DNA from: Bugula neritina | Taxonomy: Eukaryota > Bryozoa > Gymnolaemata > Cheilostomatida > Bugulidae | Assembly (NCBI GenBank): GCA_964035545.1 | Contig: CAXIUT010000025.1 | Span: 1-46,427 of the forward strand | Length of the DNA stretch: 46,427 nt | Reading direction: 5' to 3' | Shown: positions 26,010-38,859 of the stretch, in pieces | How positions within the stretch are numbered: position 1 is the first letter of the stretch | How the letters are laid out: the number at the start of each line of letters is the position of its first letter | Notes under the pieces: generated by a model | Told to the model about the DNA's origin: nothing | Seen by the model: the letters and a program-made list of their open reading frames with translations, nothing else | Database searches by the model: none | Program-made: the position numbers and the translations under genes

Positions 26010-29000
26010 ATGTCAGACAAAGATGATGGAGATCCTTTTAGAGAATACGAAAATATGCTAGGAAAATCTGATCCTCAAACTAACATGAATACACTCACCT
26101 CAACTGAAATCGTAGATAGAGTTTCTTTTGTTTCAGGTCAGTAATCCAAAACAATCAATTCTAGACAAGCATTTATCCCATAAAAAAATTAAACAAGAAT
26201 TGTCAATTAGATGAGTCCAGTTAGTAGATATGCTGATTAGACCATAAAAAGAGGTCTTCAAAACCATTTTTTATCTCCTCAAGCAGACAGAAGAAGTCAG
26301 AGTAAAAGCGATATTCGAATGAAGATATTGATATAGAACAACAGGTTGAAAACTAATATCGAAACTATGAAGAAATAAATCGAGCATCACAAATTGAATG
26401 AAGTAAAAATAGTGCATGTGTTGAAGTAGAGCAAGTAAAAAATATCAGAACATAAACAAATAATAAAAGACAAGAGTCGGAAAATAGCCTAAATAATGAA
26501 TGAAAATATGGATTTAAAGTCTTAAAGAGGTGAATTATAGTAAAAGATAAGTCAGTTGAATTCTTATGCGAATTGGCAGGAAGGTCAGATCCGTGAGTTG
26601 AAGAAATAATTGAACGATAGGTAGAAATAGAAGATGTAGTAGGGATATTTACAAAGCAAAATAGACAAACTTGAAAATGTTCTCCAAAAATACTAAAATG
26701 AATTAATGCAAGTCTAATAAAAAAAATCAAGAGAGATGAGTTTATCTAGTCACTAATAACTAACTTCTAATTAAAATTTAACTGAATAGTATGGTGATAA
26801 ATGGGGTTCTGGAAATTAACTTAAAATCCAAGATGTGGAAGGGATTATGCAAAGATAAGCAGTTAATGATTAAGATTAAATCAATTAGGTTATTAGTAGT
26901 TTGAAGACAAGAGTCAATGAGTTGGAACAGGAGTTAGAAGTGGCTAATAAAAATTTAAAATTGAGGTCTAATTAATTACAATAATAAAACAAAGAAACTT
27001 TATCAAAATTATAAAATTTGTAGGATTAAGTAGGAAGTCATATAAAGAAGTCAATAAATTTAGATTAACAACTTAAAATAAAAGATTACTAGATATAGTA
27101 ATTGAATCAATAACTATTAAAAATAAAATAAAAGTTGAATAAAAGTGAATAAATAGAAAATATTTTAGACAAAAAATATCAAAGATAAATCGAATAATTA
27201 AGCATTATTCTTCAAAGTAAATAATAGATGATACTCGATTTAAACAACAAAATCCAATAAAAATAAACTTTCCATAAAAAGTAAACTTAATAATGGTAGA
27301 TATCTGTATTCTAGAAAGAGTAACAACTATCTCGATAATGGAAATAATTAAACAAAAAGTTATAATAAATAAACACAAGAAATAATCATTTATAAAACGT
27401 TATCTAATAATATCAACAAAAAATACAAAGTTACTAATTATAAAAACATTTACAAGAAGATAAAATAAAAATAGCTGAAAAACATATAAAATAAAAACAA
27501 ATTATCTAATAATAAAAATAAGCCATTGAAAAATAATATATAATTTTAAAATAATAAAAAATAACATTAGAATAAACACTTTAAAAATAAAAATAAATAA
27601 AAAATAATTTATAATTGAAAATAACTTAATTATAAATATAGAATAAAATTATTTAGTCCTCAAAAAATGATAAAGAAATTGAAATGGATAAATTTCGAAT
27701 ATAAATATAATAATTAAAAACTTTAATCAATGGTTTAGGTAGAAATTATTAAAATAATTAACATAAAGGTCAAAGAGTTATTCAATAACAATAAGAATAA
27801 TCAGAAAGTAGCATCTAAAATGATATAATAAGTCGTCAAATTAAATAAATTTAAAATGTGGCATAAAATATCAATAAAATTAGAAGATAATAATTTGGGT
27901 CTAGACCTCTTCAGGAACAAGAAGAATTAGATGAAGATATATAGTTGATTGGTAATAAAGATAAAAATGGTCATTTATATCATAAAACATCTCCTTTAAA
28001 AGAACAATAATAGTTGGAATATCCATAAGAAATTTTATAATAAAATTAGATTAATATGAAGCTAAAGAAATTGACAGATGAGAATGATTTTTTCCGAGGG
28101 GAATTAATTAAACAATAATAAAAGTTTAACAAAGAATTAAAATTGATAAAAAATATTATATAATAAAAAGAAAAATAAATTAAATAGTGTCAAAATAAAG
28201 AAGAAGAGTGTGAAAAAATAAATCAAAAATATCAAGAATAATTACAAAAAAATATTTTAATCATAGAAAGAATAAATGATGAAAAATATAAATTAATCTG
28301 TGATAAAGATAAATAAAGATAAAAGAAATATCAATTGTAAGAAAAGGTAGAAAATCTCAGAAAAGAACTTAATAAGTATGTTGAAACTAACTAAAGTCTG
28401 AGTCAAGAGAAGATATTACTTGCTACAGAAGTTTAGAACTTGAAAAATAAGATCAGAGATATTGATGTGAATAGTAGTACTTAGCTTTAAGGAAGTAACA
28501 AAAAGAATCTCTAGCTTCATGAAGAAATAGAAAATCTCAGAAAAGAACTTAATAAGTATGTTGAAACTAACTAAAGTCTGAGTCAAGAGAAGATATTACT
28601 TGCTACAGAAGTTTAGAACTTGAAAAATAAGATCAGAGATATTGATGTGAATAGTAGTACTTAGCTTTAAGGAAGTAACAAAAAGAATCTCTAGCTTCAT
28701 GAAGAAATAGAAAATCTCAGAAAAGAACTTAATAAGTATGTTGAAACTAACTAAAGTCTGAGTCAAGAGAAGATATTACTTGCTACAGAAGTTTAGAACT
28801 TGAAAAATAAGATCAGAGATATTGATGTGAATAGTAGTACTTAGCTTTAAGGAAGTAACAAAAAGAATCTCTAGCTTCATGAAGAAATAGAAAATCTCAG
28901 AAAAGAACTTAATAAGTATGTTGAAACTAACTAAAGTCTGAGTCAAGAGAAGATATTACTTGCTACAGAAGTTTAGAACTTGAAAAATAAGATCAGAGAT

Positions 29001-32000
29001 ATTGATGTGAATAGTAGTACTTAGCTTTAAGGAAGTAACAAAAAGAATCTCTAGCTTCATGAAGAAATAGAAAATCTCAGAAAAGAACTTAATAAGTATG
29101 TTGAAACTAACTAAAGTCTGAGTCAAGAGAAGATATTACTTGCTACAGAAGTTTAGAACTTGAAAAATAAGATCAGAGATATTGATGTGAATAGTAGTAC
29201 TTAGCTTTAAGGAAGTAACAAAAAGAATCTCTAGCTTCATGAAGAAATAGAAAATCTCAGAAAAGAACTTAATAAGTATGTTGAAACTAACTAAAGTCTG
29301 AGTCAAGAGAAGATATTACTTGCTACAGAAGTTTAGAACTTGAAAAATAAGATCAGAGATATTGATGTGAATAGTAGTACTTAGCTTTAAGGAAGTAACA
29401 AAAAGAATCTCTAGCTTCATGAAGAAATAGAAAATCTCAGAAAAGAACTTAATAAGTATGTTGAAACTAACTAAAGTCTGAGTCAAGAGAAGATATTACT
29501 TGCTACAGAAGTTTAGAACTTGAAAAATAAGATCAGAGATATTGATGTGAATAGTAGTACTTAGCTTTAAGGAAGTAACAAAAAGAATCTCTAGCTTCAT
29601 GAAGAAATAGAAAATCTCAGAAAAGAACTTAATAAGTATGTTGAAACTAACTAAAGTCTGAGTCAAGAGAAGATATTACTTGCTACAGAAGTTTAGAACT
29701 TGAAAAATAAGATCAGAGATATTGATGTGAATAGTAGTACTTAGCTTTAAGGAAGTAACAAAAAGAATCTCTAGCTTCATGAAGAAATAGAAAATCTCAG
29801 AAAAGAACTTAATAAGTATGTTGAAACTAACTAAAGTCTGAGTCAAGAGAAGATATTACTTGCTACAGAAGTTTAGAACTTGAAAAATAAGATCAGAGAT
29901 ATTGATGTGAATAGTAGTACTTAGCTTTAAGGAAGTAACAAAAAGAATCTCTAGCTTCATGAAGAAATAGAAAATCTCAGAAAAGAACTTAATAAGTATG
30001 TTGAAACTAACTAAAGTCTGAGTCAAGAGAAGATATTACTTGCTACAGAAGTTTAGAACTTGAAAAATAAGATCAGAGATATTGATGTGAATAGTAGTAC
30101 TTAGCTTTAAGGAAGTAACAAAAAGAATCTCTAGCTTCATGAAGAAATAGAAAATCTCAGAAAAGAACTTAATAAGTATGTTGAAACTAACTAAAGTCTG
30201 AGTCAAGAGAAGATATTACTTGCTACAGAAGTTTAGAACTTGAAAAATAAGATCAGAGATATTGATGTGAATAGTAGTACTTAGCTTTAAGGAAGTAACA
30301 AAAAGAATCTCTAGCTTCATGAAGAAATAGAAAATCTCAGAAAAGAACTTAATAAGTATGTTGAAACTAACTAAAGTCTGAGTCAAGAGAAGATATTACT
30401 TGCTACAGAAGTTTAGAACTTGAAAAATAAGATCAGAGATATTGATGTGAATAGTAGTACTTAGCTTTAAGGAAGTAACAAAAAGAATCTCTAGCTTCAT
30501 GAAGAAATAGAAAATCTCAGAAAAGAACTTAATAAGTATGTTGAAACTAACTAAAGTCTGAGTCAAGAGAAGATATTACTTGCTACAGAAGTTTAGAACT
30601 TGAAAAATAAGATCAGAGATATTGATGTGAATAGTAGTACTTAGCTTTAAGGAAGTAACAAAAAGAATCTCTAGCTTCATGAAGAAATAGAAAATCTCAG
30701 AAAAGAACTTAATAAGTATGTTGAAACTAACTAAAGTCTGAGTCAAGAGAAGATATTACTTGCTACAGAAGTTTAGAACTTGAAAAATAAGATCAGAGAT
30801 ATTGATGTGAATAGTAGTACTTAGCTTTAAGGAAGTAACAAAAAGAATCTCTAGCTTCATGAAGAAATAGAAAATCTCAGAAAAGAACTTAATAAGTATG
30901 TTGAAACTAACTAAAGTCTGAGTCAAGAGAAGATATTACTTGCTACAGAAGTTTAGAACTTGAAAAATAAGATCAGAGATATTGATGTGAATAGTAGTAC
31001 TTAGCTTTAAGGAAGTAACAAAAAGAATCTCTAGCTTCATGAAGAAATAGAAAATCTCAGAAAAGAACTTAATAAGTATGTTGAAACTAACTAAAGTCTG
31101 AGTCAAGAGAAGATATTACTTGCTACAGAAGTTTAGAACTTGAAAAATAAGATCAGAGATATTGATGTGAATAGTAGTACTTAGCTTTAAGGAAGTAACA
31201 AAAAGAATCTCTAGCTTCATGAAGAAATAGAAAATCTCAGAAAAGAACTTAATAAGTATGTTGAAACTAACTAAAGTCTGAGTCAAGAGAAGATATTACT
31301 TGCTACAGAAGTTTAGAACTTGAAAAATAAGATCAGAGATATTGATGTGAATAGTAGTACTTAGCTTTAAGGAAGTAACAAAAAGAATCTCTAGCTTCAT
31401 GAAGAAATAGAAAATCTCAGAAAAGAACTTAATAAGTATGTTGAAACTAACTAAAGTCTGAGTCAAGAGAAGATATTACTTGCTACAGAAGTTTAGAACT
31501 TGAAAAATAAGATCAGAGATATTGATGTGAATAGTAGTACTTAGCTTTAAGGAAGTAACAAAAAGAATCTCTAGCTTCATGAAGAAATAGAAAATCTCAG
31601 AAAAGAACTTAATAAGTATGTTGAAACTAACTAAAGTCTGAGTCAAGAGAAGATATTACTTGCTACAGAAGTTTAGAACTTGAAAAATAAGATCAGAGAT
31701 ATTGATGTGAATAGTAGTACTTAGCTTTAAGGAAGTAACAAAAAGAATCTCTAGCTTCATGAAGAAATAGAAAATCTCAGAAAAGAACTTAATAAGTATG
31801 TTGAAACTAACTAAAGTCTGAGTCAAGAGAAGATATTACTTGCTACAGAAGTTTAGAACTTGAAAAATAAGATCAGAGATATTGATGTGAATAGTAGTAC
31901 TTAGCTTTAAGGAAGTAACAAAAAGAATCTCTAGCTTCATGAAGAAATAGAAAATCTCAGAAAAGAACTTAATAAGTATGTTGAAACTAACTAAAGTCTG

Positions 32001-35000
32001 AGTCAAGAGAAGATATTACTTGCTACAGAAGTTTAGAACTTGAAAAATAAGATCAGAGATATTGATGTGAATAGTAGTACTTAGCTTTAAGGAAGTAACA
32101 AAAAGAATCTCTAGCTTCATGAAGAAATAGAAAATCTCAGAAAAGAACTTAATAAGTATGTTGAAACTAACTAAAGTCTGAGTCAAGAGAAGATATTACT
32201 TGCTACAGAAGTTTAGAACTTGAAAAATAAGATCAGAGATATTGATGTGAATAGTAGTACTTAGCTTTAAGGAAGTAACAAAAAGAATCTCTAGCTTCAT
32301 GAAGAAATAGAAAATCTCAGAAAAGAACTTAATAAGTATGTTGAAACTAACTAAAGTCTGAGTCAAGAGAAGATATTACTTGCTACAGAAGTTTAGAACT
32401 TGAAAAATAAGATCAGAGATATTGATGTGAATAGTAGTACTTAGCTTTAAGGAAGTAACAAAAAGAATCTCTAGCTTCATGAAGAAATAGAAAATCTCAG
32501 AAAAGAACTTAATAAGTATGTTGAAACTAACTAAAGTCTGAGTCAAGAGAAGATATTACTTGCTACAGAAGTTTAGAACTTGAAAAATAAGATCAGAGAT
32601 ATTGATGTGAATAGTAGTACTTAGCTTTAAGGAAGTAACAAAAAGAATCTCTAGCTTCATGAAGAAATAGAAAATCTCAGAAAAGAACTTAATAAGCATG
32701 TTGAAACTAACTAAAGTCTGAGTCAAGAGAAGATATTACTTGCTACAGAAGTTTAGAACTTAAAAAATACAATTACAGATTTTTAGCTCAATAAGAATTA
32801 ATTAGAGGGAAGCCACAGAAAATTAGAAACTGAAACAGCAACTTTAAAAGGATAATTAAATTATTTGCGTAAATAAATATAGGATAAAAAAAGTTAGCTT
32901 TCTAAATCTCAAATTTTACTCCAATAATAGGTGATATAAAAAACAAAATTAGGATATCAGTGTTCGCTTTTGTAATAAAATTTTAAGAAGGTTAAAGAGG
33001 AAATGGAATATCTATCATTAGAAAAAGAAGATAAATAAAGTTTAATGAAAAAACTAGTCGAAAATTCTTAAAAACTTTAATCTTTATCACAACAAAATTA
33101 AAATTTGAATAACGCTATCAGCAATCTCTAAAAAGAGCATCTAATCAAAATGGACAATTAAAGATAAGAGCAAAGAGATCACTATCTTTAGATGTAAAGA
33201 AAATATTCTAAAGAAGTTGAATAGCTGTATGAACAACTATCTATAATTAGAACAAAAAAAGATCATCTAAAATTGTAATTAGACTAATCAAAGAAGATAT
33301 AAAAGTAATTGAAAGAATAACTATAAAAATTAAAAGATCGGACAAAGAAAGATCAATCATGGCTTAACGATTACTAAAATTAAAGAGGAGAACTAACTGA
33401 TAAAATATTGCAACTGACTGAATAAAATAATGAATATAGTGAATTAATATAAAATTTAAGAAACGATTTAATGACAAAAATGATCAGATATATGAATACA
33501 AAGAACAATTATAGAAAATAAGTTAATAATCTAGAAAGTAGGACCAAATGGATCAAATAAATAGCTACACATGTCAATTTAACTTGATAAATAGGCTTTA
33601 TAAATTATGGTAGAAAAGATGTAAGCTATAAATAAACAAATAATGGCTAAAAATTAAATACTCCAGAATCAAATCAACTAAAAAATTAGAACTGAAAGAT
33701 AAATGATTGATAAATTGTAGCATTATAAAGGAAGATAAACCAGATAAAGAAATAATTCTACTGATAGCTGGGTTTCAAGAAGTAAAGCTTTTTCTGATGA
33801 AAAAAGTCAAAATCTTCATAATTAACTCTAATCTTTAAAGATGAAACTAGAGTCAGCTGAAGCCTACATTCTTCAGTTAGAAGACGACTGCAAAGTGATG
33901 AATGAAAATCAGGAAGATTCTCATCTGTAATTAACATTAAAGAAAAACCAAACTCTTTAAAAATAGGTTGATGATTTAAAGATGAAAGTCGAATATCAAT
34001 AAGCCTATATAGATCATTTAGAAGCAGATAATATAAAAAATTCAATTATATCAAGACGAAGCGGAACATAAAAAAGAAATAAACGTCTATCTGTTGATAA
34101 AGACAATTCTGTGATATCAATCGAACAATCAAATCGATTTTCAAAGGACTCAAATGAATAGATGGTATTGAAGGTGAGTTGGATTAATGAATTTATAGAA
34201 AGTTATAGGAAAGATTCTTTATCAATGGAAGTAGAAGAAGATTTCAGGAAGAAATTGAATAATCCTGTATTAGATCAATTGCTTAATACTGTTTTTTATA
34301 AGTTGTAAAAAGATACAAATAATATCAGATAAAAATAACATTAAATAGCTGAGTTATAAATGGAAAATTAACAATTTCAAGAGGAACTTAAAGCAAGTCG
34401 TATGAATCTTTAAAATTTATATAAAAAATTATAGCAGTACGATAATATTTAGAAAAAATATGATTAAACAAGGAAAATGTTAGAGTAATCTTTAATGTTA
34501 AAATTGAAAAATGAAGCTGATATAGCTTAAAATAAAAGATATATTTAAGAATTATAAAGAAAGAATTCATTTAGTTTTTTGGATCATAAATTAAAGATGT
34601 CAAAAGAAAGTTCTGCTTAAAATAAAGATAAATAGAAATAGGTACTTTCTATTTTAAAGGAATAAAACTAATAAAATTAAGAAAATTCTTCTAATTCAGT
34701 AATGGAAGCAGATTAATAATCAGAAATGCCTTCAGAAATACATCATTCGAAAGAGTTTAGTAAGAGTGTATAAAAAAAGAATGAGAAAGAGACGAAATTA
34801 TTGAAGATGGGCAAATTTATATCAATTGAAAATCATTTAGGTTTAGAAGATAGAAATATGTCTATCAAATTTTTAAGTAGTATTTTGGATGAAATAGACC
34901 AAATATAAAATTAGGTGGCTTATATTCACCTTGATTTAGAATAAAAAGGATAAATTCTTCAACAATTACTTTAAAAATAAAAATAAAAATCTTAAAAATA

Positions 35001-35847
35001 AATCGATCAGCCTTCTAATGAAAATAAATAACATATAAAAAGTTAAATTTCTATTTAAAAAGAAAAAGAAAGCCTAAAGATATAGTAAGATAATAGTTAA
35101 ATACAGAAACAACCAATGAAGTAAATAAATTATTTTTTATAACTTTTGAAGTTATAAGATGAGAATTTCCAATAACTAATTTCATAAATATCTAACTAAC
35201 AAATAAAAACAATAAAAAAGAAACTTTAATAAATAACATAGTAAAGATACGATGACTGCATAGATTTTTTAACTAATTAAGAATCCTTGATTTTAGATAT
35301 TTTGAATATGTCAGAAGAGGAAAGCATGAACCATCAAACTATGGAAAGACTTGCAACAAGATTTACCAGACTATAAATAACACATATTATAACTAATTCT
35401 CATAATAAGATATAAGCAAGAAAAACTCTAAGAAAAGTACTAAATGAAGAACCTGCCAGAAGTGAAATTTCTGATTAAAACGATTTTTCTCCTGATCCAG
35501 ATAAAATGCTATAAATAAGAGAAAGCATCTTTGCTTATCCAACTGAATTAAGTCTATCAATGCACAATCATCTCCTACATATACTTTCTGCACCAACAAG
35601 ACACGTATTTTATGATTTTATTTAACAATTTTACAAAGGATTGAAAATGTTTGAAGATAGAATAGCTGAGTAGGCTTCTGAGAGTGCCAGTCGATCCGAT
35701 AGTAATTCGAAGTTGATGGCTAAACTGTTGGAGGATTCAATGGCTTAGTTGGAGTTCAAGGAGATGCAGAAGTTCAGTGTAGTTGATTTTAAGAATTTGA
35801 AGTATCGTTCTAGTTCTTGTAAGGTGAATGCTAAGAGCAAAGGTTGA
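26010..35847 (+). CDS. Giant coiled-coil protein with 60-residue tandem repeats
   Basis: About 3271 aa, roughly a fifth of the window. It starts MSDKDDGDPFREYENMLGKS; residues 1-780 are mixed Ser-rich then coiled coil; residues 781-2251 are 24 identical 60-residue repeats plus a partial one; the rest is coiled coil ending in a Ser-rich tail SSSCKVNAKSKG. One 22-nt intron at 33573-33594 is needed to skip a TGA. UAR codons supply a very large share of the Glu outside the repeats. No motor, actin or membrane domain is visible. Size and coiled-coil content fit a cytoskeletal scaffold such as epiplasmic, striated-fibre or stalk-contractile structures of ciliates; this is inference. It could also be a centrosomal/golgin-like tether. 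Confidence 0.8.
28350..32761 (+). repeat. 180-bp tandem repeat array, 24 copies plus a partial 25th
   Basis: Period of exactly 180 bp in codon frame. As far as I can read, units 1-24 are identical in sequence. The 25th unit starts at 32670, has one T-to-C change (aagtatg to aagcatg, Tyr to His) and decays after 32761. Each unit encodes 60 residues starting ENLRKELNKY and ending NLELHEEI. 60 = 7x7+11, so the heptad register can continue across units with one hendecad stutter. Confidence 0.97.
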
Positions 35848-35871
35848 ATACTCATTTTATATTATTTAATT

Positions 35872-36131
35872 ATGGAACATAGTCAATCTTTTAAATAAAA
35901 CTCTATGAAAGAGTAGATTTTCACTACTGCCAACTTTTGCATCAAACACTGTAAAACAATCAATAAAAGTAACATTACTATCGGCTAGGCTCAATGTTTG
36001 GGTATTTTTAATGTTATAAAGAGAACTGTGGATATAATCGAGCATATTTGGGATCTTATTTCAAATAAATTTTCAATGGAACAATAGCTCATACGATGGC
36101 AAGTCTAGGAGTTGATTCTGGATAAGTTTGA
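35872..36131 (+). CDS. Small TIM chaperone (Tim8/9/10 family), twin CX3C
   Basis: 79 aa. Starts MEHSQSFKENSMKEEIFTTA, then the twin CX3C motifs CIKHC and CLENC separated by 14 residues, followed by a helical tail GYNRAYLGSYFKEIF. Small TIMs form hexamers in the mitochondrial intermembrane space and escort hydrophobic proteins to the inner membrane. The second CX3C exists only after removal of a 20-nt intron (36002-36021), which cuts inside that motif; the unspliced frame is also open, so the splice is supported by the motif and not by a stop. Which Tim (8, 9, 10 or 13) cannot be told. It starts 25 bp after the giant gene ends. Confidence 0.72.
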
Positions 36132-36173
36132 TTGATTTGTATTTGATGGATAATATAATAATTAAACGAAAAG

Positions 36174-37466
36174 ATGAAGTGCAGAGGATATGCTTTGTCC
36201 TATCTTTTGATATTATTCAGTTTATCTTGGGGCATTGTGGGATATTACTGCGGATCTCGATGCTACTCTAATTCATATTGCTCCTCTTCTAATGCCGCTA
36301 GTTGCACTGCTTGTAAATCTACATACTTCAGCAGTACCAGTTGTTCTTCAAGTATCAGGTCAGCTTACTCATTAGTGGAATATGTTACTTCTCCAACAAA
36401 TATTTCATCGATGTATACTATTTCTACTGATAACAACGCTTTGACTTGCACCGGAGCTGGCAGAACCTATTCTTTTCATAACACAATGGTCGGTGGAGAC
36501 TATCTTTATCGTTGGATACCCATTACTCAACCTCACTATCAGATTATTATTCGTTTCGCAGTTGCCTACATTGGATCCTGGAGCGCCAACAATGACTATC
36601 TATTACTACAAATGAATGACACCCTTCAAACATATGACGTCAATATCACTTATACATGTGCACTATCTACATCAGGAACTGATCCAGTATGTATCTAATA
36701 TCAACCTTCAAAAGTCAATGCTTTTAACCAAATGGACTGCATGCAGAATCATTAGTTCACCTATGACCACAACACTACTTAGATGCTGTTCAACCTCTCA
36801 TCTCTGAGTAGCTAACGAGATTCAACAATGAAATTTTGGGCTCTTTTCGATATCATGATTCTCACTGTTAATTGCCATGCTTCATGCACTAAATGCTACT
36901 CAAACACAGCTACTACTTGCTTTGCCTGTGCTGATAATTTCTACTATCTAGCTAACAACACTTGTCAGAGTGGTTGTGCAGGTATGTTGATTTTACCTGC
37001 CTTAAACAACAGTTTGACAGGCTAGTGTGTCTCTTCGTGTCCTCAGGGATACTATTCCGATGGAACGACTTGTATGAATTGTCCATCTGGGTGTTCGGTT
37101 TGTACTAGTGCGAACGATTGCACTATTACAACTAGCGATGCTGAATAAACATTATGGAGTAAATATCTAACTTTATGGGTGAGTTTGATGATTCTTGGAG
37201 GATTAGTAGTTTTTGCTTTTATCTGGAGAGCATTATTCTATCAAGTTCCTTTAGCTAATGTTGAAAAAGTACCCATTAATAGAGAAAGTCGACATAACAT
37301 TGATGACTAAAGAGGAACAGCCAACTAATCTTTATAACCTCAGGAAAACTATAACTTCCATGTTGAAGATATTGATTTCAGGGACAACGTGTTAGTAGAC
37401 AACAGTCCTGTAAGGAGAAGAACTCGATTATAGCGAGATATGAACCGAATGTCTTTGGATACTTGA
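36174..37466 (+). CDS. Type I membrane protein with Cys-rich (furin/EGF-receptor-like) repeats
   Basis: 430 aa, no intron. N-terminal signal peptide (MKCRGYALSYLLILFSLSWG), a first Cys-rich patch (YYCGSRCYSNSYC), a beta-like ectodomain, then CxxC-type repeats typical of ciliate surface proteins (CHASCTKCYSNTATTCFAC, CPSGCSVCTSANDC). One transmembrane helix near the C-terminus (LTLWVSLMILGGLVVFAFIW) is followed by a cytosolic tail of about 80 residues. It is probably at the plasma membrane or a granule membrane. The related growth-factor-receptor Cys-rich repeat proteins form large families in ciliates with unknown ligands. The gene reads through many TAA/TAG Glu codons, which standard translation would take as stops. 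Confidence 0.8.
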
Positions 37467-37561
37467 TCGGTTAATAGTTTATTATGAATGATGATGATTA
37501 TAGTATTGTAAAAAGCATTAAATAGATTATAGTCATAATTCTGTGAATAGAAGAAACAGAA

Positions 37562-38828
37562 ATGAATTTTATTAAAAACAGCGATATAGTCGAGTAGGCC
37601 TGCTCTCAATTTGTCTAGCCTCATCCCTGTCTCTACAACTTCACTCCATAAATAAGTACAATACATGCCACTCAGTGCCCTATCTCTCTGTCTACCCGCA
37701 CCTCACCTCCACCTCACAGTAAATCACCACATATGTCACAATAAACAACAAAAAGGTTTAAAATAGTCTGACTCTGCACTATATCTAAAACAGCAAAAAT
37801 AGAGATAACTGTATCGTGTATTTACATGGATTGTCATCATATTGTATAGAAGGCAAGTTTTTGTTGTCTTTGCTAGGTTAGAATTTGAGTTGCTGTCTAT
37901 TTGATGCTAGGAGTCATGGTAAAAATAAATCGAAATTCGTTACTTATGGACTCTTATAATCTTAGGAACTGGGTACAATATTTATTATCTAGAGTATGTT
38001 GTCAAAAATATCATTGATAAAGGATTCAAAAATATAGTTTTGTGGGGAAGATCCATGGGCGCTGTGACTGCTTTGAAATTTTTACAAAAATAAAAAAATA
38101 AATTGCTTAAAGATCATATCAAATATGTAGTAGCTGATGCTCCTTTTAGTTCATTTAAAGGAGTAGCTACTTAGATAGTTAGCAGAATAACTCGATTGCC
38201 TTAGTTTTTGGCAGGAATCTTGGCTGATTCTTTTTCATAAAAAATTAATTAAAAATATGGGTTAAATTTAAAAGAAATAAACATATAAAATTTGTAAACT
38301 AAAGTTCCTATCAGTTTTTTATACTCTTCTAATGATAATATGGTGGGATCAAAACATATTCAGAATATTCTTAAAGGTTTCAAAGGAAAATGCTAAAGCC
38401 ATGATATAAAAGTCGATCATAACGACGAAAGACCAAACTGGATAATATAGAAGTTGATGTATAATATAAGAGACAGGTTAAGATTCAGAGCCTTTATCAA
38501 TCGTTAGCCAGCAAAGAAAAGAGGTCTGAGTATAACCAAAAACTGTTAAACAAAAAGAGTATATTCTAATAGTCCTCTACCTTTTACTCCATATTAGTCT
38601 ACAGTTATCTAGAGAAGCAACAGAATGACTATAGCTACCGAATACCAAGGCAATGGCAAGACAAGAGTTGGCATGATGAAAGAAAATAGAATATCTACGA
38701 CAGGATCTGATTTGAAATTCAAAGGTGAGTTAGGTGGTTTTACTACTGTCAGATTGTTAAGTAGTCGAGCATATTTACGTGACAAGGATAGCAAAAAGAC
38801 AAAAAGTCAGTTATTTATTGGTGAATGA
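37562..38828 (+). CDS. Alpha/beta hydrolase, serine aminopeptidase (S33-like) type
   Basis: 408 aa. Strand-turn CIVYLHGLSSYCIEGK (oxyanion region), FDARSHGKN, TYGLLESEELE and the nucleophile elbow GRSMGA (Ser about 151) match the hydrolase family with HGNSS...FDxxGxGxS...GxSxGA. Asp and His of the triad are expected in LYSSNDNMV and near SHDIKVDHND. A C-terminal region of about 100 basic residues is unrecognised. Two 20-nt introns (37656-37675, 37973-37992). Start chosen at 37562 because it leads into SQFVEPHPCLYNFTPE, the usual position of the RPP...Y block. An alternative upstream ATG (37479) with a 23-nt intron reads through in another frame and is less convincing. Substrate unknown; family members include lipases and peptidases. 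Confidence 0.78.
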
Positions 38829-38859
38829 TTTTCTCTATATTACTTATAAATAGTTCTTA

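Noticed and set aside
28350-32761. CRISPR or satellite interpretation of the 180-bp array
   Set aside because: Units are contiguous with no spacers and keep one open frame that continues into unique coding sequence on both sides.
37479-37560. Hydrolase start at 37479 with a 23-nt intron
   Set aside because: Readable, but it needs an atypical intron length and loses the VEPHPCLY block; the 37562 start with a 20-nt intron keeps it.
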